The notes under the pieces are model-generated. The model saw only the letters and a program-made list of their open reading frames with translations, was not told the DNA's origin and did not search any database. From Latescibacteria bacterium UBA6620 (lineage in GTDB: Bacteria > Latescibacterota > UBA2968), in assembly GCA_002433075.1 (NCBI GenBank), contig DJHM01000058.1, positions 93,221 to 157,220 of the forward strand: a DNA stretch of 64,000 nucleotides. The letters run 5' to 3'. Positions 1 through 8,757 of this stretch are shown here, one piece after another; within the stretch, counting starts at the first letter, position 1; each line of letters opens with the position of its first letter. The position numbers and the translations under genes were made by a program.

Positions 1-1
1 G

Positions 2-757
2 GTGTCGCTGATGGCGTTCGTTGCGTGCGTGGATGGCGATCCGCCGGCGAGGGATCCCGCGCCGGCTTCAGCTGTGAACTCCGCTCGCACGAGGGATTCC
101 CTGGTATCGACCGTCGAGGGGCGCGATCGTCTGGCTGCGGATTTGTCGAAGAACCGTGGCCGCGTGCTCGAGGTCCTCGCAAAGGCCTCGCCGCCTCACG
201 ATGTGGCTCTGGCTGTTCGGTTGATGGTCGAGGCTCGAGGTGAGGACAAGCTGACGTTCGCGTCCTGGCTCGTCGACCGGGGGCCGCGTAGTGCGCCGGT
301 TCTGGTCGAGCTTCTGGGAACCGCGACGGATCTTTCAACGACGGTGCAGACACTTCAGATCCTGGGCAAGCTGAAAGAATGGAAGGCCATACCGGTGATC
401 AAGACACGATTGGGCGATCGGGACGCGTGGGTGCGAATGGCTTCGGCGCACGCGCTTGGGGAGATCGGGGGGCAGGGCGTCGTGTCGGCGCTGGGGGAGT
501 TAATGACGGACAGCGAAGCGCCGGTCGTCGCCGCGGCTGTGATCGCCATCGGAAAATCCGGTGATCGAGAAGGTCTTCCGCGGGTGCTGAACGCGCTCGG
601 CCACGCGAATCCACGCGTCCGGGGGGCTGCGGCTTCCGCAGTTGGGCGGCTCGGGTCCGTGACCGATGCGGTACGGCTCCGAGCTCTCCTGGAGGATCCT
701 GACCAGGGGGTTCGCTATAAAGCGGCCGAGGCGCTGGACCTCCTTGCCGCTGAATGA
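2..757 (+). CDS. HEAT-repeat lipoprotein, probably 5' partial
   Basis: A run of alpha-helical HEAT/PBS-lyase-like repeats occupies roughly residues 100-250, recognisable by recurring motifs such as DAWVRMASAHALGEIG and NPRVRGAAASAVGRLG at about 31-residue spacing. Such repeats are protein-binding scaffolds and do not indicate an enzyme. The first residues (MSLMAFVAC) look like the end of a lipoprotein signal with its lipobox cysteine, but too short to be complete, so the true start is probably upstream of the window. The stop is followed after 7 bp by the next lipoprotein gene, suggesting co-transcription with the envelope genes downstream. Partner unknown. Confidence 0.75.
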   Translation: MSLMAFVACVDGDPPARDPAPASAVNSARTRDSLVSTVEGRDRLAADLSKNRGRVLEVLAKASPPHDVALAVRLMVEARGEDKLTFASWLVDRGPRSAPVLVELLGTATDLSTTVQTLQILGKLKEWKAIPVIKTRLGDRDAWVRMASAHALGEIGGQGVVSALGELMTDSEAPVVAAAVIAIGKSGDREGLPRVLNALGHANPRVRGAAASAVGRLGSVTDAVRLRALLEDPDQGVRYKAAEALDLLAAE

Positions 758-764
758 GGTCGAT

Positions 765-1451
765 GTGCGGTGGTGCTGGACTTTTGTGGTGCTTTCGATC
801 GCGACGTTGGCGTGTGGGCGCAGTTCCCTGGTCAGCGTCGATGTGTTTTTTGGAGATTCCGGCGCACCCGGTCCCGCCGATCCTCCCTACACTGAAACGG
901 TGACGTTTGCCAACGGTCTGCGACTTGCGCTCACAGAGTCTCCCGAACTGACCCTCACGTATCCCGGGGCTTCGGGAAACCCGTTCGGGGCCGCCCGCAC
1001 GGGTCACTACCAACCCGTTCGCTTCTTCATTCCTCTCCAAAGCATCACCCTGTCACACCCGTTGTCCGAGAACTTTGTCCTGTCTGAATTCGTGGGTCCC
1101 ACGGTCGAGCGCGGTGGGGTGTGGGCCTACGTCGATGCCCAGATCGCCGATCACGTCCAGCGCATCCGATCGGGCCTGGGGCGTCCCGTCATTCTGTCGA
1201 GTGCATTCCGGGCTCCCGAACATAATTCGGTGGTCGGGGGCGCTTCCTACAGCAGACACCTCTACGGAGACGCGGTCGATATCGATGTGGATCAATCTCG
1301 ATCCGACGCGAATACGATCGGACAGGAGGTGTTCAACGAGGCGATGGACGTGGGGGTGGATTTCGTGCTTCCCCTGATCGATACCTCGGTAGACGTGTCC
1401 GGGCAGACTCGCGTTTCCTGGGTGCACATCGACGATCGGGGGTTCCGGTGA
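765..1451 (+). CDS. M15-family (YcbK/DUF882-like) peptidase lipoprotein
   Basis: The C-terminal half carries the M15A zinc-peptidase signature: SRHLYGDAVDID (the His and Asp zinc ligands) and WVHID (third His ligand), preceded by VILSSAFRAPEHN, the typical 'SxxR' strand. The family contains D-Ala-D-Ala carboxypeptidases and murein-modifying enzymes, so a cell-wall role is likely. I chose the GTG at 765 because it gives a lipoprotein signal peptide with lipobox ATLAC; the open frame extends further upstream but that part overlaps the HEAT gene. The stop overlaps the next start by 4 bp (GTGA), so these genes form an operon. Membrane-anchored periplasmic location is inferred from the signal. Confidence 0.8.
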   Translation: MRWCWTFVVLSIATLACGRSSLVSVDVFFGDSGAPGPADPPYTETVTFANGLRLALTESPELTLTYPGASGNPFGAARTGHYQPVRFFIPLQSITLSHPLSENFVLSEFVGPTVERGGVWAYVDAQIADHVQRIRSGLGRPVILSSAFRAPEHNSVVGGASYSRHLYGDAVDIDVDQSRSDANTIGQEVFNEAMDVGVDFVLPLIDTSVDVSGQTRVSWVHIDDRGFR

Positions 1452-2356
1452 GGGCGCTCTGCGTCATGATCCTTCTGATGACCGTCCATCCCGTGGAGGC
1501 GCAGTGGATCGAACAGGTTCGGCTCGGCCGCGCGGACTTCGACGGGGACGGTGTGGCGGAGATCGTTGCGGGGGGACGTGTGGGTCCTTATGTGGCGTCC
1601 CATGTGCCCCTCTCGATGCGCCGTGCCCGTATCGAGATCCTTCGCGATGGGAACACGATCGGTGCTCCACTCGCGACGACGGGCGAGTTGAGAGTTTTGG
1701 AAGACGTGACGGCCGGCGATCTGGATGGGGATGGGGAGCCCGAGGTGCTGGCCGTAGGGGGTGGGTGGCTGACCGCCTTCAAGAAGGACGGCCAGCAACT
1801 GAGGAACGTCGCAAGCCTCCATCTGGGGGGCGTCACCGCGCGCGTGGCTTTATCCAGACTGGGGGTCGTCGCGGTGACGGTTTACGACATTGATGACGAA
1901 GGCGACTCCGGTCTGACGACCGTTTTCTTGCTTGCCCTGATGAACGGGAAGTTCGTGGAGCGCGGTGACATCCGCGTTCGGGGACACGTCGGGGATCTGA
2001 CCTTCTTCGGTTTATCGGAACGTCGCCACGGGCTGGTGGCGGAAACGGGCGGAGGAGAGGAAGGCGGCGATGCAAGCGTCTGGGACGTGTCACTTCCTGG
2101 GTCCCCTGTGCCGGTCTGGTCGGGACGGGTGAACAGTGGAAGAAGGGCGCTGGTCGTGACGTCACTGGGAATGTCACACTCGGTTGCCTTCGGGAGTCTG
2201 GATGGTACCGTCTCGGTATGTGAGTGGACGGGCGCCGGGCTCCGCGTGGTCGACAACGTTCGGCTGGGTCCCGTCGAGGATCTGCTCCCGATGGCTTCGT
2301 CCTGGCTCGTTTCTTCTTCGCTCGGAAACCGACCCTTGCGAAACTTCGCCCGCTGA
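1448..2356 (+). CDS. secreted FG-GAP/VCBS-type repeat protein
   Basis: About 302 residues beginning with a signal peptide (hydrophobic residues 2-14, cleavage near VEA-Q). Two calcium-loop motifs of the DxDxDG kind are clear, ADFDGDGVAEI and GDLDGDGEPEV, as in FG-GAP/VCBS beta-propeller repeats; the remainder is beta-rich with alternating hydrophobics. These proteins are usually exported surface or periplasmic binding modules. No catalytic motif is visible. GTG start overlaps the stop of the M15 gene and the stop lies 1 bp before the next start, so it is the middle of a translationally coupled set. Confidence 0.7.
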   Translation: MRALCVMILLMTVHPVEAQWIEQVRLGRADFDGDGVAEIVAGGRVGPYVASHVPLSMRRARIEILRDGNTIGAPLATTGELRVLEDVTAGDLDGDGEPEVLAVGGGWLTAFKKDGQQLRNVASLHLGGVTARVALSRLGVVAVTVYDIDDEGDSGLTTVFLLALMNGKFVERGDIRVRGHVGDLTFFGLSERRHGLVAETGGGEEGGDASVWDVSLPGSPVPVWSGRVNSGRRALVVTSLGMSHSVAFGSLDGTVSVCEWTGAGLRVVDNVRLGPVEDLLPMASSWLVSSSLGNRPLRNFAR

Positions 2357-2357
2357 C

Positions 2358-2837
2358 GTGCCGTCGGGGCGGACCCATCGCAGGATCGCCTGGTCGATTC
2401 TGGTCGCCGCGGGGGTTGCTTATGTTTTCCTCCGGTCGCGACTTAACGAGTTCGTTTCGGGCGACGCGCCTTTCGAGCTTGCTGTGCTGGTTGCCCTGGG
2501 CTTTGTCGGAGGAACGGTGTTGCTCCCTCCCGATCTCGACCTCAGGCGAAACGATGCGTTGCGGAACTGGGGGCTCCTGGGAATCCTGTGGCGCCCCTAC
2601 GCGGCCGTGTTTCGACATCGTGGGCTCTCACACATCCCAATTATCGGCACTGCCACCCGGGCAGCCTATCTGGCTCTGGTGGCTGTTGCACTCGCAGCGC
2701 TTGCCCGGCCCGTGCTCGATGTGGTAATCGACCCGTCCTCCGTGGGGTGGATGACCCGACATCCGCTCGCGTTGCTGGTGGGCTGGGTAGCCGCCGATTG
2801 GGTCCATATCCGGACGGACTCAGCGTTCGGAAGCTGA
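2358..2837 (+). CDS. DUF2227-like metal-binding membrane protein
   Basis: A 159-residue protein whose layout resembles the DUF2227 (YdjM-like) putative metal-binding membrane family: an N-terminal GRTH motif, a central LLPPDLDL, a conserved WRPY..FRHRGLSHIPIIGT block and a late ADWVH. The His/Asp residues in these motifs are the presumed metal ligands. Three hydrophobic stretches (near residues 15-30, 38-58 and 90-118) suggest integral membrane location. GTG at 2358 follows the upstream stop by one base and places the GRTH motif at the expected N terminus. Family function is unknown; YdjM of E. coli is LexA-regulated, but no LexA box is evident here. Confidence 0.65.
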   Translation: MPSGRTHRRIAWSILVAAGVAYVFLRSRLNEFVSGDAPFELAVLVALGFVGGTVLLPPDLDLRRNDALRNWGLLGILWRPYAAVFRHRGLSHIPIIGTATRAAYLALVAVALAALARPVLDVVIDPSSVGWMTRHPLALLVGWVAADWVHIRTDSAFGS

Positions 2838-2854
2838 GCTAAAGCCTTGAAAAT

Positions 2855-2883
2855 TTTGACTTTCGATATCGCCCTAGTTATAT
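2855..2883 (+). promoter_or_regulatory. sigma-70-type promoter for M23-bactofilin pair
   Basis: TTGACT (2855-2860), a 17-bp spacer and TATATT (2878-2883) lie in an AT-rich patch about 40 bp upstream of the M23 start. Close to consensus; spacing ideal. It separates the first operon from the M23/bactofilin transcription unit. Confidence 0.6.
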
Positions 2884-2920
2884 TGGTTGCTTCGGTGGCG
2901 ATCCGACCCGAGGGGGAGGC

Positions 2921-3751
2921 GTGGCCAAAAGACCAAGACGGCAGCTGTCGGTCCTAATCATTCCTGATGATGGGACCCAGACTCGAGAATTCAAGCTCGA
3001 ATACTGGCTGTTGCACGCATTTGTGGGTGTACAGGTGCTTCTCCTGTGTCTCGTGTGTCTGGGCGGTGTCTTCTTCTGGCGTTCTTTACAGTGGGAGGGT
3101 GAAGCCCTCAGGCTTCGGCACGACAATCAGCTTACCCGAGCGGAACTCGAGCGGGTGGACGATCTGGCGGCGACGCTGACGAGAATGAAGCTGGTCGACC
3201 AGCAGCTGCGCACTATGCTGTCACACGCCACCCGGATCGATCCTGCCGCATACTCGTTGCTAGCCGATTCGCGTCCGGCTGAGGCGACGAGCGCGTTCGA
3301 GCAACAGAGGGTCACGGTTCGCCAGGCGACGATGCCTCAGAGCTCGTCCACGGATCAGCGTGGTGTGCCGTCGATCTGGCCGGTGACGAGATCCTCAGGA
3401 TGGGTCACTCGAGGGTTCCAGCCCGAGGAAGGTGTCCTGCTCGACGGGCATCCGGGTCTGGACATCGCCGCGGCCGAAGGGACGGTCATCCTTGCCGCGG
3501 CCGATGGCCGTGTGGTCTTTTCGGGCGAGGACGAAACGCTTGGGCTGATCGTGGCGGTCGACCATTTCGGCGTCTATATGACGAGATATGCGCACAATGC
3601 GGCCCTCATCGTGGAGGTGGGGGAACGCGTGCGAAAAGGGCAGCCGATCGCGCTGGTCGGAAATACCGGACAGAGCACAGGCCCTCATTTACATTTTGAA
3701 ATCTGGGAGCGGGGTTCTCCTCGCGATCCTCTGGCTTACCTGCCGGAGTAG
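2921..3751 (+). CDS. membrane-anchored M23 family metallopeptidase
   Basis: 276 residues: a cytoplasmic basic N terminus, one transmembrane helix at about residues 29-51, a coiled-coil segment at about 57-85, a linker, then an M23 (LytM) domain from about 155. Zinc ligands are visible as GHPGLD (HxxxD) and GPHLHFEIW (HxH), with the supporting YAHN motif between. M23 enzymes are endopeptidases cutting peptidoglycan cross-links. GTG start at 2921 is preceded by an AGGGGGAGG-like ribosome site. The bactofilin gene follows after 15 bp; M23-bactofilin pairing is a known cell-shape arrangement (for example Csd/CcmA in Helicobacter and BacA-LmdC in stalked alphaproteobacteria), which suggests local wall remodelling. 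Confidence 0.88.
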   Translation: MAKRPRRQLSVLIIPDDGTQTREFKLEYWLLHAFVGVQVLLLCLVCLGGVFFWRSLQWEGEALRLRHDNQLTRAELERVDDLAATLTRMKLVDQQLRTMLSHATRIDPAAYSLLADSRPAEATSAFEQQRVTVRQATMPQSSSTDQRGVPSIWPVTRSSGWVTRGFQPEEGVLLDGHPGLDIAAAEGTVILAAADGRVVFSGEDETLGLIVAVDHFGVYMTRYAHNAALIVEVGERVRKGQPIALVGNTGQSTGPHLHFEIWERGSPRDPLAYLPE

Positions 3752-3766
3752 AGGAAGTGGATTGGA

Positions 3767-4165
3767 ATGGGACGTAAGAAAGGCGAGGTGGAGCGGACTG
3801 GCGTCAATACCGTGGTCGGCATTCACTCTGAACTCGATGGACATTTCGCAGTGTGCGAAGGAATTCGGGTGGACGGTGTCCTCCGCGGAAGTCTCGAAGC
3901 CGCAGGTGTGCTCGTTGTGGGGCCAACCGGTACGGTTCAGGCGAATCCGATACGGGTAGGGTCCGCGGTGATCGCGGGTCGCGTGGAAGGTAACATTCAG
4001 GCGGAGGGTGAGGTGCGGCTCGATGAGACGGCTACGGTCGTCGGAAATATTTCAGCTCGCGTGTTGACGGTTGCGCAGGGCGCCCATCTTCAGGGGATGT
4101 GTGATGTGGGTGATGTAAGCGAGTTGTCCATCCCTTCTGAAATGAGGCAGGCTGCCGGTCAGTGA
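3767..4165 (+). CDS. bactofilin (polymer-forming cytoskeletal protein)
   Basis: 132 residues forming a short right-handed beta-helix of the bactofilin (DUF583) type: glycine-rich strands such as GHFAVCEGIRVDGVLRG, AGRVEGNIQAEGEVRL and VGNISARVLTVA repeat every ~18 residues, flanked by short disordered ends. Bactofilins self-assemble without nucleotide on the inner face of the membrane and recruit cell-wall enzymes. It directly follows a membrane M23 peptidase, its probable partner. ATG start at 3767 with a GAGGAAG ribosome site 9-10 bp upstream. The unit ends at the hairpin at 4184-4236. Confidence 0.88.
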   Translation: MGRKKGEVERTGVNTVVGIHSELDGHFAVCEGIRVDGVLRGSLEAAGVLVVGPTGTVQANPIRVGSAVIAGRVEGNIQAEGEVRLDETATVVGNISARVLTVAQGAHLQGMCDVGDVSELSIPSEMRQAAGQ

Positions 4166-4183
4166 GTGCGTCATAGGTATAAA

Positions 4184-4236
4184 CAGAAAAGGAAAGGCCC
4201 CGATGGATGTCGACCATCGGGGCCTTTCCTTTTCTG
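4184..4236. terminator. bidirectional intrinsic terminator
   Basis: Perfect 23-bp inverted repeat (arms 4184-4206 and 4214-4236) around a 7-base loop. The arms carry an A-run on one side and a T-run on the other, so it serves both the bactofilin transcript and the convergent hflX transcript. Confidence 0.92.
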
Positions 4237-4248
4237 TGTCGTCTGTGT

Positions 4249-5568
4249 TTAAAGCGTGAAACGTCCGTTTGGCACAAGTCGTTGTGCGTTTTCCTCACTC
4301 AGTTTGACGGTGAGCAGTACGTTGTTCCCTTGATATTGAGTACTGATGACTTCGCCAACGCGATGCAAGTCGGACAGGAGCTTCCCTTCGGCTTGAGGCA
4401 CGTTGAGGTCGAGCGTGACTCTCGTGCCTTCGAGACGCTGGTAGATGGCGTACTTCAGCTGATCGAGACCCTCGCCAGTCTGTGCCGAAATCCAGACCGC
4501 ATCAGGGAAATCGGACGCGAGTCGTTCACGATGTGCGACATCGTCTACGGTGTCCAGCTTGTTGAACACCATCAGCGTAGGGCGGTCCTGGATACCCAGT
4601 TCGGTGAGGACCTCGAAAACGGTTTCGATCTGTTCGTCACAGTGCGCATAGCCTCCGTCTACGACGTGCAACAGCAGGTCGGCCGAGACCGCTTCTTCGA
4701 GCGTACTCCTGAAGGAAGCGATGAGGTGATGGGGAAGCTTGCGGATGAACCCGACCGTGTCCGTCAGGAGGATGTCGCGGTTATAGCCGAGATGGACGCG
4801 TCTCGTCGTGGAATCGAGGGTCGCGAACAATCTGTCCTCGATGAAGACGTCAGCGCCCGAAAGTGCTCGGAGAAGGGTTGATTTCCCCGCGTTCGTGTAG
4901 CCGACCAGAGCCGCGCTGAACAGACCCGATCGTCCCTGTCTTCCCACGTCGCGTTGTTTTACGATCTTGTCGAGCGCCCGCTCAAGGGCGGTGATGCGGC
5001 TGCGGGTTGCCCGCCGGTCGACCTCGAGCTGTGTTTCCCCGGGACCCCTGGTTCCGATGCCTCCGCTCGCACCCCCTCCTCCGGCCTGGCGGGAGAGGTG
5101 TGTCCATTGACGCGTCAATCGGGGCAGCATATAGGTGAGCTGGGCGAGCTCGACCTGAGTTTGCGCTTCGCGGGTTTGGGCGCGACTGGAGAAGATGTCG
5201 AGGATGAGACGGCTTCGATCGATGATCTTGCGGTCGATCAGCGTCTCGAGGTTTCGGGTTTGGGCGGGAGAAAGGTCATCGTCGAAGATGACCACGTCGA
5301 TTTTCAGTTCTTCGACGCGTTCCTTTATTTCATCGACTTTACCACGACCGACGAAGTGAGCAGGGTCGAATCGGGGGCGTTCCTGGATGGCACGATCGAT
5401 GACTTCGGCACCGGCGGTGTCCGCAAGAAGGGCGAGTTCGTCGAGCGTATCGTCGACAGCGGATCGACTCGTGCCAGGGAGGGCGACACCCACAAGGAAA
5501 GCCCTTTCTGGACGCAGGGCTTCCGTGAGGTCGTTACGTCGGGAGTCAGGCCTTTCGTGCGGGTTCAA
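4249..5568 (-). CDS. hflX: ribosome-associated GTPase HflX
   Basis: Complete HflX: N-terminal HflX domain (ERAFLVGVALP..., HFVGRGKVDEI, VIFDDDLSPAQTRNLE), the conserved glycine-rich linker QAGGGGASGGIGTRGPGE, and a G domain with G1 GYTNAGKST, G3 DTVGF and G4 NKLD. HflX rescues stalled or heat-damaged ribosomes by splitting subunits. The frame is open to 5622, but a TTG at 5568 gives a usual-length protein and only a 23-bp overlap with the upstream gene, so I prefer it; the start is uncertain because every option is TTG. It is the distal gene of a two-gene operon with a UVR-domain protein and ends at the shared terminator. Confidence 0.93.
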   Translation of the reverse strand: MNPHERPDSRRNDLTEALRPERAFLVGVALPGTSRSAVDDTLDELALLADTAGAEVIDRAIQERPRFDPAHFVGRGKVDEIKERVEELKIDVVIFDDDLSPAQTRNLETLIDRKIIDRSRLILDIFSSRAQTREAQTQVELAQLTYMLPRLTRQWTHLSRQAGGGGASGGIGTRGPGETQLEVDRRATRSRITALERALDKIVKQRDVGRQGRSGLFSAALVGYTNAGKSTLLRALSGADVFIEDRLFATLDSTTRRVHLGYNRDILLTDTVGFIRKLPHHLIASFRSTLEEAVSADLLLHVVDGGYAHCDEQIETVFEVLTELGIQDRPTLMVFNKLDTVDDVAHRERLASDFPDAVWISAQTGEGLDQLKYAIYQRLEGTRVTLDLNVPQAEGKLLSDLHRVGEVISTQYQGNNVLLTVKLSEENAQRLVPNGRFTL

Positions 5569-6313
5569 TCGAGTGGATTCGATCCCTGATTTCGGCGGCC
5601 TTTTCGAAGTTTTCGTGGGCAACGGCTTCCATCAGTTGGTCGTGGAGGTCCTGCGAGAGCGTGCGCGGCCGATCCTGGCGGATTTCGGTCGCCCACTCTT
5701 TTAAGAATTCGATTTCCTCGCTCTCGTCAACCAGGTCGGGTCGATCGAATTCGGCATAGAGAGATCGAATTTCCTCGATGCCTTCTTCGATGTCGGTTAT
5801 GGCGCCGTCGTAATCGGAGGACTCGAGTTTAAGAAGGGCCGATGCGCGAACTCGGTGCCCAATCACGAATGGCCGATACTGCTCAAAGGCCAGCTTTTCT
5901 TCGTCGTCGGCTGCGTAACTCTTGACGAAGTCGAACAGTCCAAGGTTTCGTTCGGCGTCGAGGCGCGCACGGTCGTAATCTTCGAGTTCTAGGAAGCTGA
6001 TTCGTCGATGGTAGTACTGGAGCGCTTCGATCTGAAGCATCATGCAGGTTTCGGAATCGAGAGAATGGTCTGTTTCTTCGCCCCGGGCCTTCTCTTCGGC
6101 CGCTTGAGCCTGGGCCTGATGGTAATGTAGGAGGGATTCGTAACCGTGGGGTCTCTGCCCATCGGGCCGTCCTGTAATCTCCATCTGCAGGATGCCCATT
6201 TCTATTCTAAGTTGGATTTTCTCTCGTCCATCCGAGCCTTTGATTCTACGAACGCACAACTTGCCCGAATCGTAGGGCCAACTGTCGAGCAGGGGCTGTA
6301 TGTCATTGCCCAT
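5546..6313 (-). CDS. UVR (UvrB/UvrC-motif) domain protein of unknown function
   Basis: The last ~35 residues form a UVR motif (LHDQLMEAVAHENFEKAAEI), the helical hairpin that links UvrB to UvrC and also occurs in ClpC and McsA-type proteins. The preceding ~200 residues are helical, Asp/Glu rich, resembling a TPR-like scaffold (for example DYDRARLDAERNLGLFDF and SSDYDGAITDIEEGIEEI), with a short beta-rich N terminus (LRIEMGILQMEITGRPDG). No catalytic motif is seen. ATG at 6313 sits 9 bp after AGGAGG; a GTG at 6319 is an alternative. It is first in an operon with hflX and has a near-consensus promoter, hinting at a stress or translation-quality role (inference). Confidence 0.7.
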   Translation of the reverse strand: MGNDIQPLLDSWPYDSGKLCVRRIKGSDGREKIQLRIEMGILQMEITGRPDGQRPHGYESLLHYHQAQAQAAEEKARGEETDHSLDSETCMMLQIEALQYYHRRISFLELEDYDRARLDAERNLGLFDFVKSYAADDEEKLAFEQYRPFVIGHRVRASALLKLESSDYDGAITDIEEGIEEIRSLYAEFDRPDLVDESEEIEFLKEWATEIRQDRPRTLSQDLHDQLMEAVAHENFEKAAEIRDRIHSIEPARKA

Positions 6314-6390
6314 TGTCACGATCCTCCTTGCCGATCAGGACGAAAAATTCCCTGAATTCGGCGTGATTGGTGCTTCAAACTCACCGTTTG

Positions 6391-6419
6391 AGTGTACGAT
6401 AATGGTTGGGGCATGTCAA
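6391..6419 (-). promoter_or_regulatory. sigma-70-type promoter for UVR-hflX operon
   Basis: On the minus strand, TTGACA (6419-6414), a 17-bp spacer and TACACT (6396-6391); the start codon lies about 78 bp downstream, leaving a modest 5' leader. Confidence 0.7.
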
Positions 6420-6551
6420 GCCGACGGCCTTTGAAAGCCGCGCTATGAGTGGGATTCAGACGAAACGGAGGTTGTCGAGAGAAACTTTTCCCGTCGTTTT
6501 GTCTCGGTGGCTCTTAATGTTTGAAGGCCTTCTTTTAACACGATACAACCG

Positions 6552-8732
6552 ATGAGGAAAATGTCACAGCCCGATCGACATACCACGCTCGTTCTACGCG
6601 CGCAGGCGGGCGATGTCGGGGCCTTCGACCGGCTTGTCCACGATTTTCAGGATATGGCAGTGGCCTATGTTTACACACTGTTGGCTGACTTCCATCGTGC
6701 CGACGATGCGGCCTAGGAGGCTTTCCTCACCGCCCATCAGAAGCTGGGCGACCTCCGGGATCCAGCCACCTTCCCTGGCTGGTTTCGAGCGATTGTTCGG
6801 ACGCGATGCAACCGTCACATGCGGAGGAAACGCCTGAATACCGTAAACCTGGACTCTGCGGGCGAGGTGTCGGATTCCACTTTTCCCGAACAGGAAGGTG
6901 GCGACGATATCCTGGTGGCAGTTCGGAGTCTACCGGAAGCTGAGCGATCGGTTGTCGCGCTGTTCTACGTGAGCGCCTATACCCACAAAGAGATCGCCGA
7001 ATTTCTCGGGCTCGAAGTCACGACGGTGCAGGGTCGTCTTCGACTGGCGAGGGAACGGCTGAAAGAACGGATGCTGACGATGGCCAAACAAAAACTGAGT
7101 GAGGATGCTCCATCACGAGACGGGCGATTCGGAGAACGAGTCAAGCGGCTGGTGCGTCCAGATGAATTGAAATCAGAACAAGAGATGCCCTGGTCTGGTG
7201 GAAAAGGAACGGACGTGTGGACGATGATCCGAGCGGCGCTCGAGGGCGACCTCGAAACCATTCGAACGCTCGTGGACACAGACTCACGGTTGGTCGAGTG
7301 CTACTACCAGTATCGGCGTCCGCTTCATTTCGCGGTACAGGAAGGTCACGCGGACGGCGTTCAATTTCTGCTCGACCGTGGGGCGGACGCAACCTACAAG
7401 TCGGGCAACCGATGGCACGAGCGCCCGATTGTGATCGCCGAGGAGCGAGGCCACGAGGAAGTACACCAGATTCTCGAGGTGCACCTGTCAGAAAAACGCA
7501 TCAGGTCACCGAGGTAGGAGAGCGTCTTGCAGAAATGTTCAGGGAACAAGATGAAGACGGCATTGTGGCGATGCTCGACGACGATCCCGCCGCTCTGAAC
7601 GCAGCTGATGCACGTGGTAATTTCCCGATCCACTGGGCGGTGCTCACGAGGAACATCCGTTTGATCGACGTATTGATCGACCGGGGAGCCGACGTGAACG
7701 TGCAGCGACCCGATGGAGCCAGGCCTCTCGACCTTCACAGTGGAGACTATTGGTACCGCAAGAACCGAGTGCCGGAAATGACCGATGTCGAACTTCGTGG
7801 GCTGATCGATCATCTCGTTGAACGGGGAGCAATCTACGATATCTCGATCGCTGCCCGACTCGGAGCCGCGGATGGCGCCGAACGGACGGGTCCTGATGTC
7901 GGCCGTCGGTCGAGGAGACCTGGAACTGATCCGAAGGTTTCTGGATCAAGGCGCCGATCCGAACGCCTCCGTGGAGTTTTCCGGAAACGCGATGTCCGCT
8001 GCGCTTCGGCGTACGGATCCGGACGTTCTGGCGCTTCTGGCATCCTACGGTGGGGTCGTTCCGGAGCACTCCGATATGTCCACCCTCGACAGATCTTCGT
8101 TACGGGCGATCTACCAGGATGCGCTCTCGTTGCGATACTACGTGGACGTCCAGGATACCGAGGTTCTTTCCGATCGATTCAACGAGGATCCCGGAGCGGT
8201 ACGGGAAGCGATCGCCCTGACTCTTCGCGGGAACGATCTGATGAAGCTCGATGTTCTGCGGTTGTGTCTGGAACGCGACCCAGACGCTGCCAAGACGATG
8301 CACGCCAACAAGCTGATCGGTCTCTTACATTGAGTCGAAGAGGATCGTGTGATGGAACCCCTCCAGTGGCTCCTGGAGGCGGGGATGACACCCAACGACC
8401 CGGATTGGATGTGGGTGACCCCTCTCCACCGTTTTGTGGTTTGGGAATGGTCGCACGGTACCGATGGGCGAGATTACAGCTCGAAGTACAAAACCGCGCA
8501 GTTGTTCATCGAGCACGGCGTGGATCTGGATTCGCGCGACGAGGAGTACTCGTCGACACCGCTTGGTTGGGCCGCACGCTGGGGAAGGGTGGATACCGTG
8601 CGGTTGCTTCTTGAAAGGGGTGCGAAGCCCAATCTGCCCGACGACCCCGAATGGGCAACGCCATTGGCGTGGGCCTGCAAGAAGGGCCACGCCGAGGTCG
8701 AACGGATTCTGCGGGAGGCCGGAGCGGAATAA
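6552..8732 (+). pseudogene. ECF sigma factor fused to ankyrin repeats (interrupted)
   Basis: Residues ~10-85 form sigma region 2 (RAQAGDVGAFDRLVHDF, ADFHRADDAA..EAFL, FPGWFRAIVRTRCNRH) and ~115-185 region 4 (LPEAERSVVALFYVSAYTHKEIAEFLGL, TVQGRLRLARERLKERM). Without any break the same frame runs on into ankyrin repeats (RRPLHFAVQEGHADGVQFLLDRGAD), which continue to the C terminus. The coding frame is interrupted by TAG at 6714-6716 in the position of the highly conserved Gln of the DAAQEAF motif, a one-base loss in the A5 run at 7492-7496, a one-base gain near 7862, and TGA at 8331-8333. Removing these gives a protein of about 725 residues. Either a decaying gene or consensus errors. ECF factors with C-terminal extensions are usually controlled through that extension, so the ankyrins may sense a partner (inference). 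Confidence 0.75.
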
Positions 8733-8757
8733 GGCCGGGCTGCCGGCCCTCGGTGGG

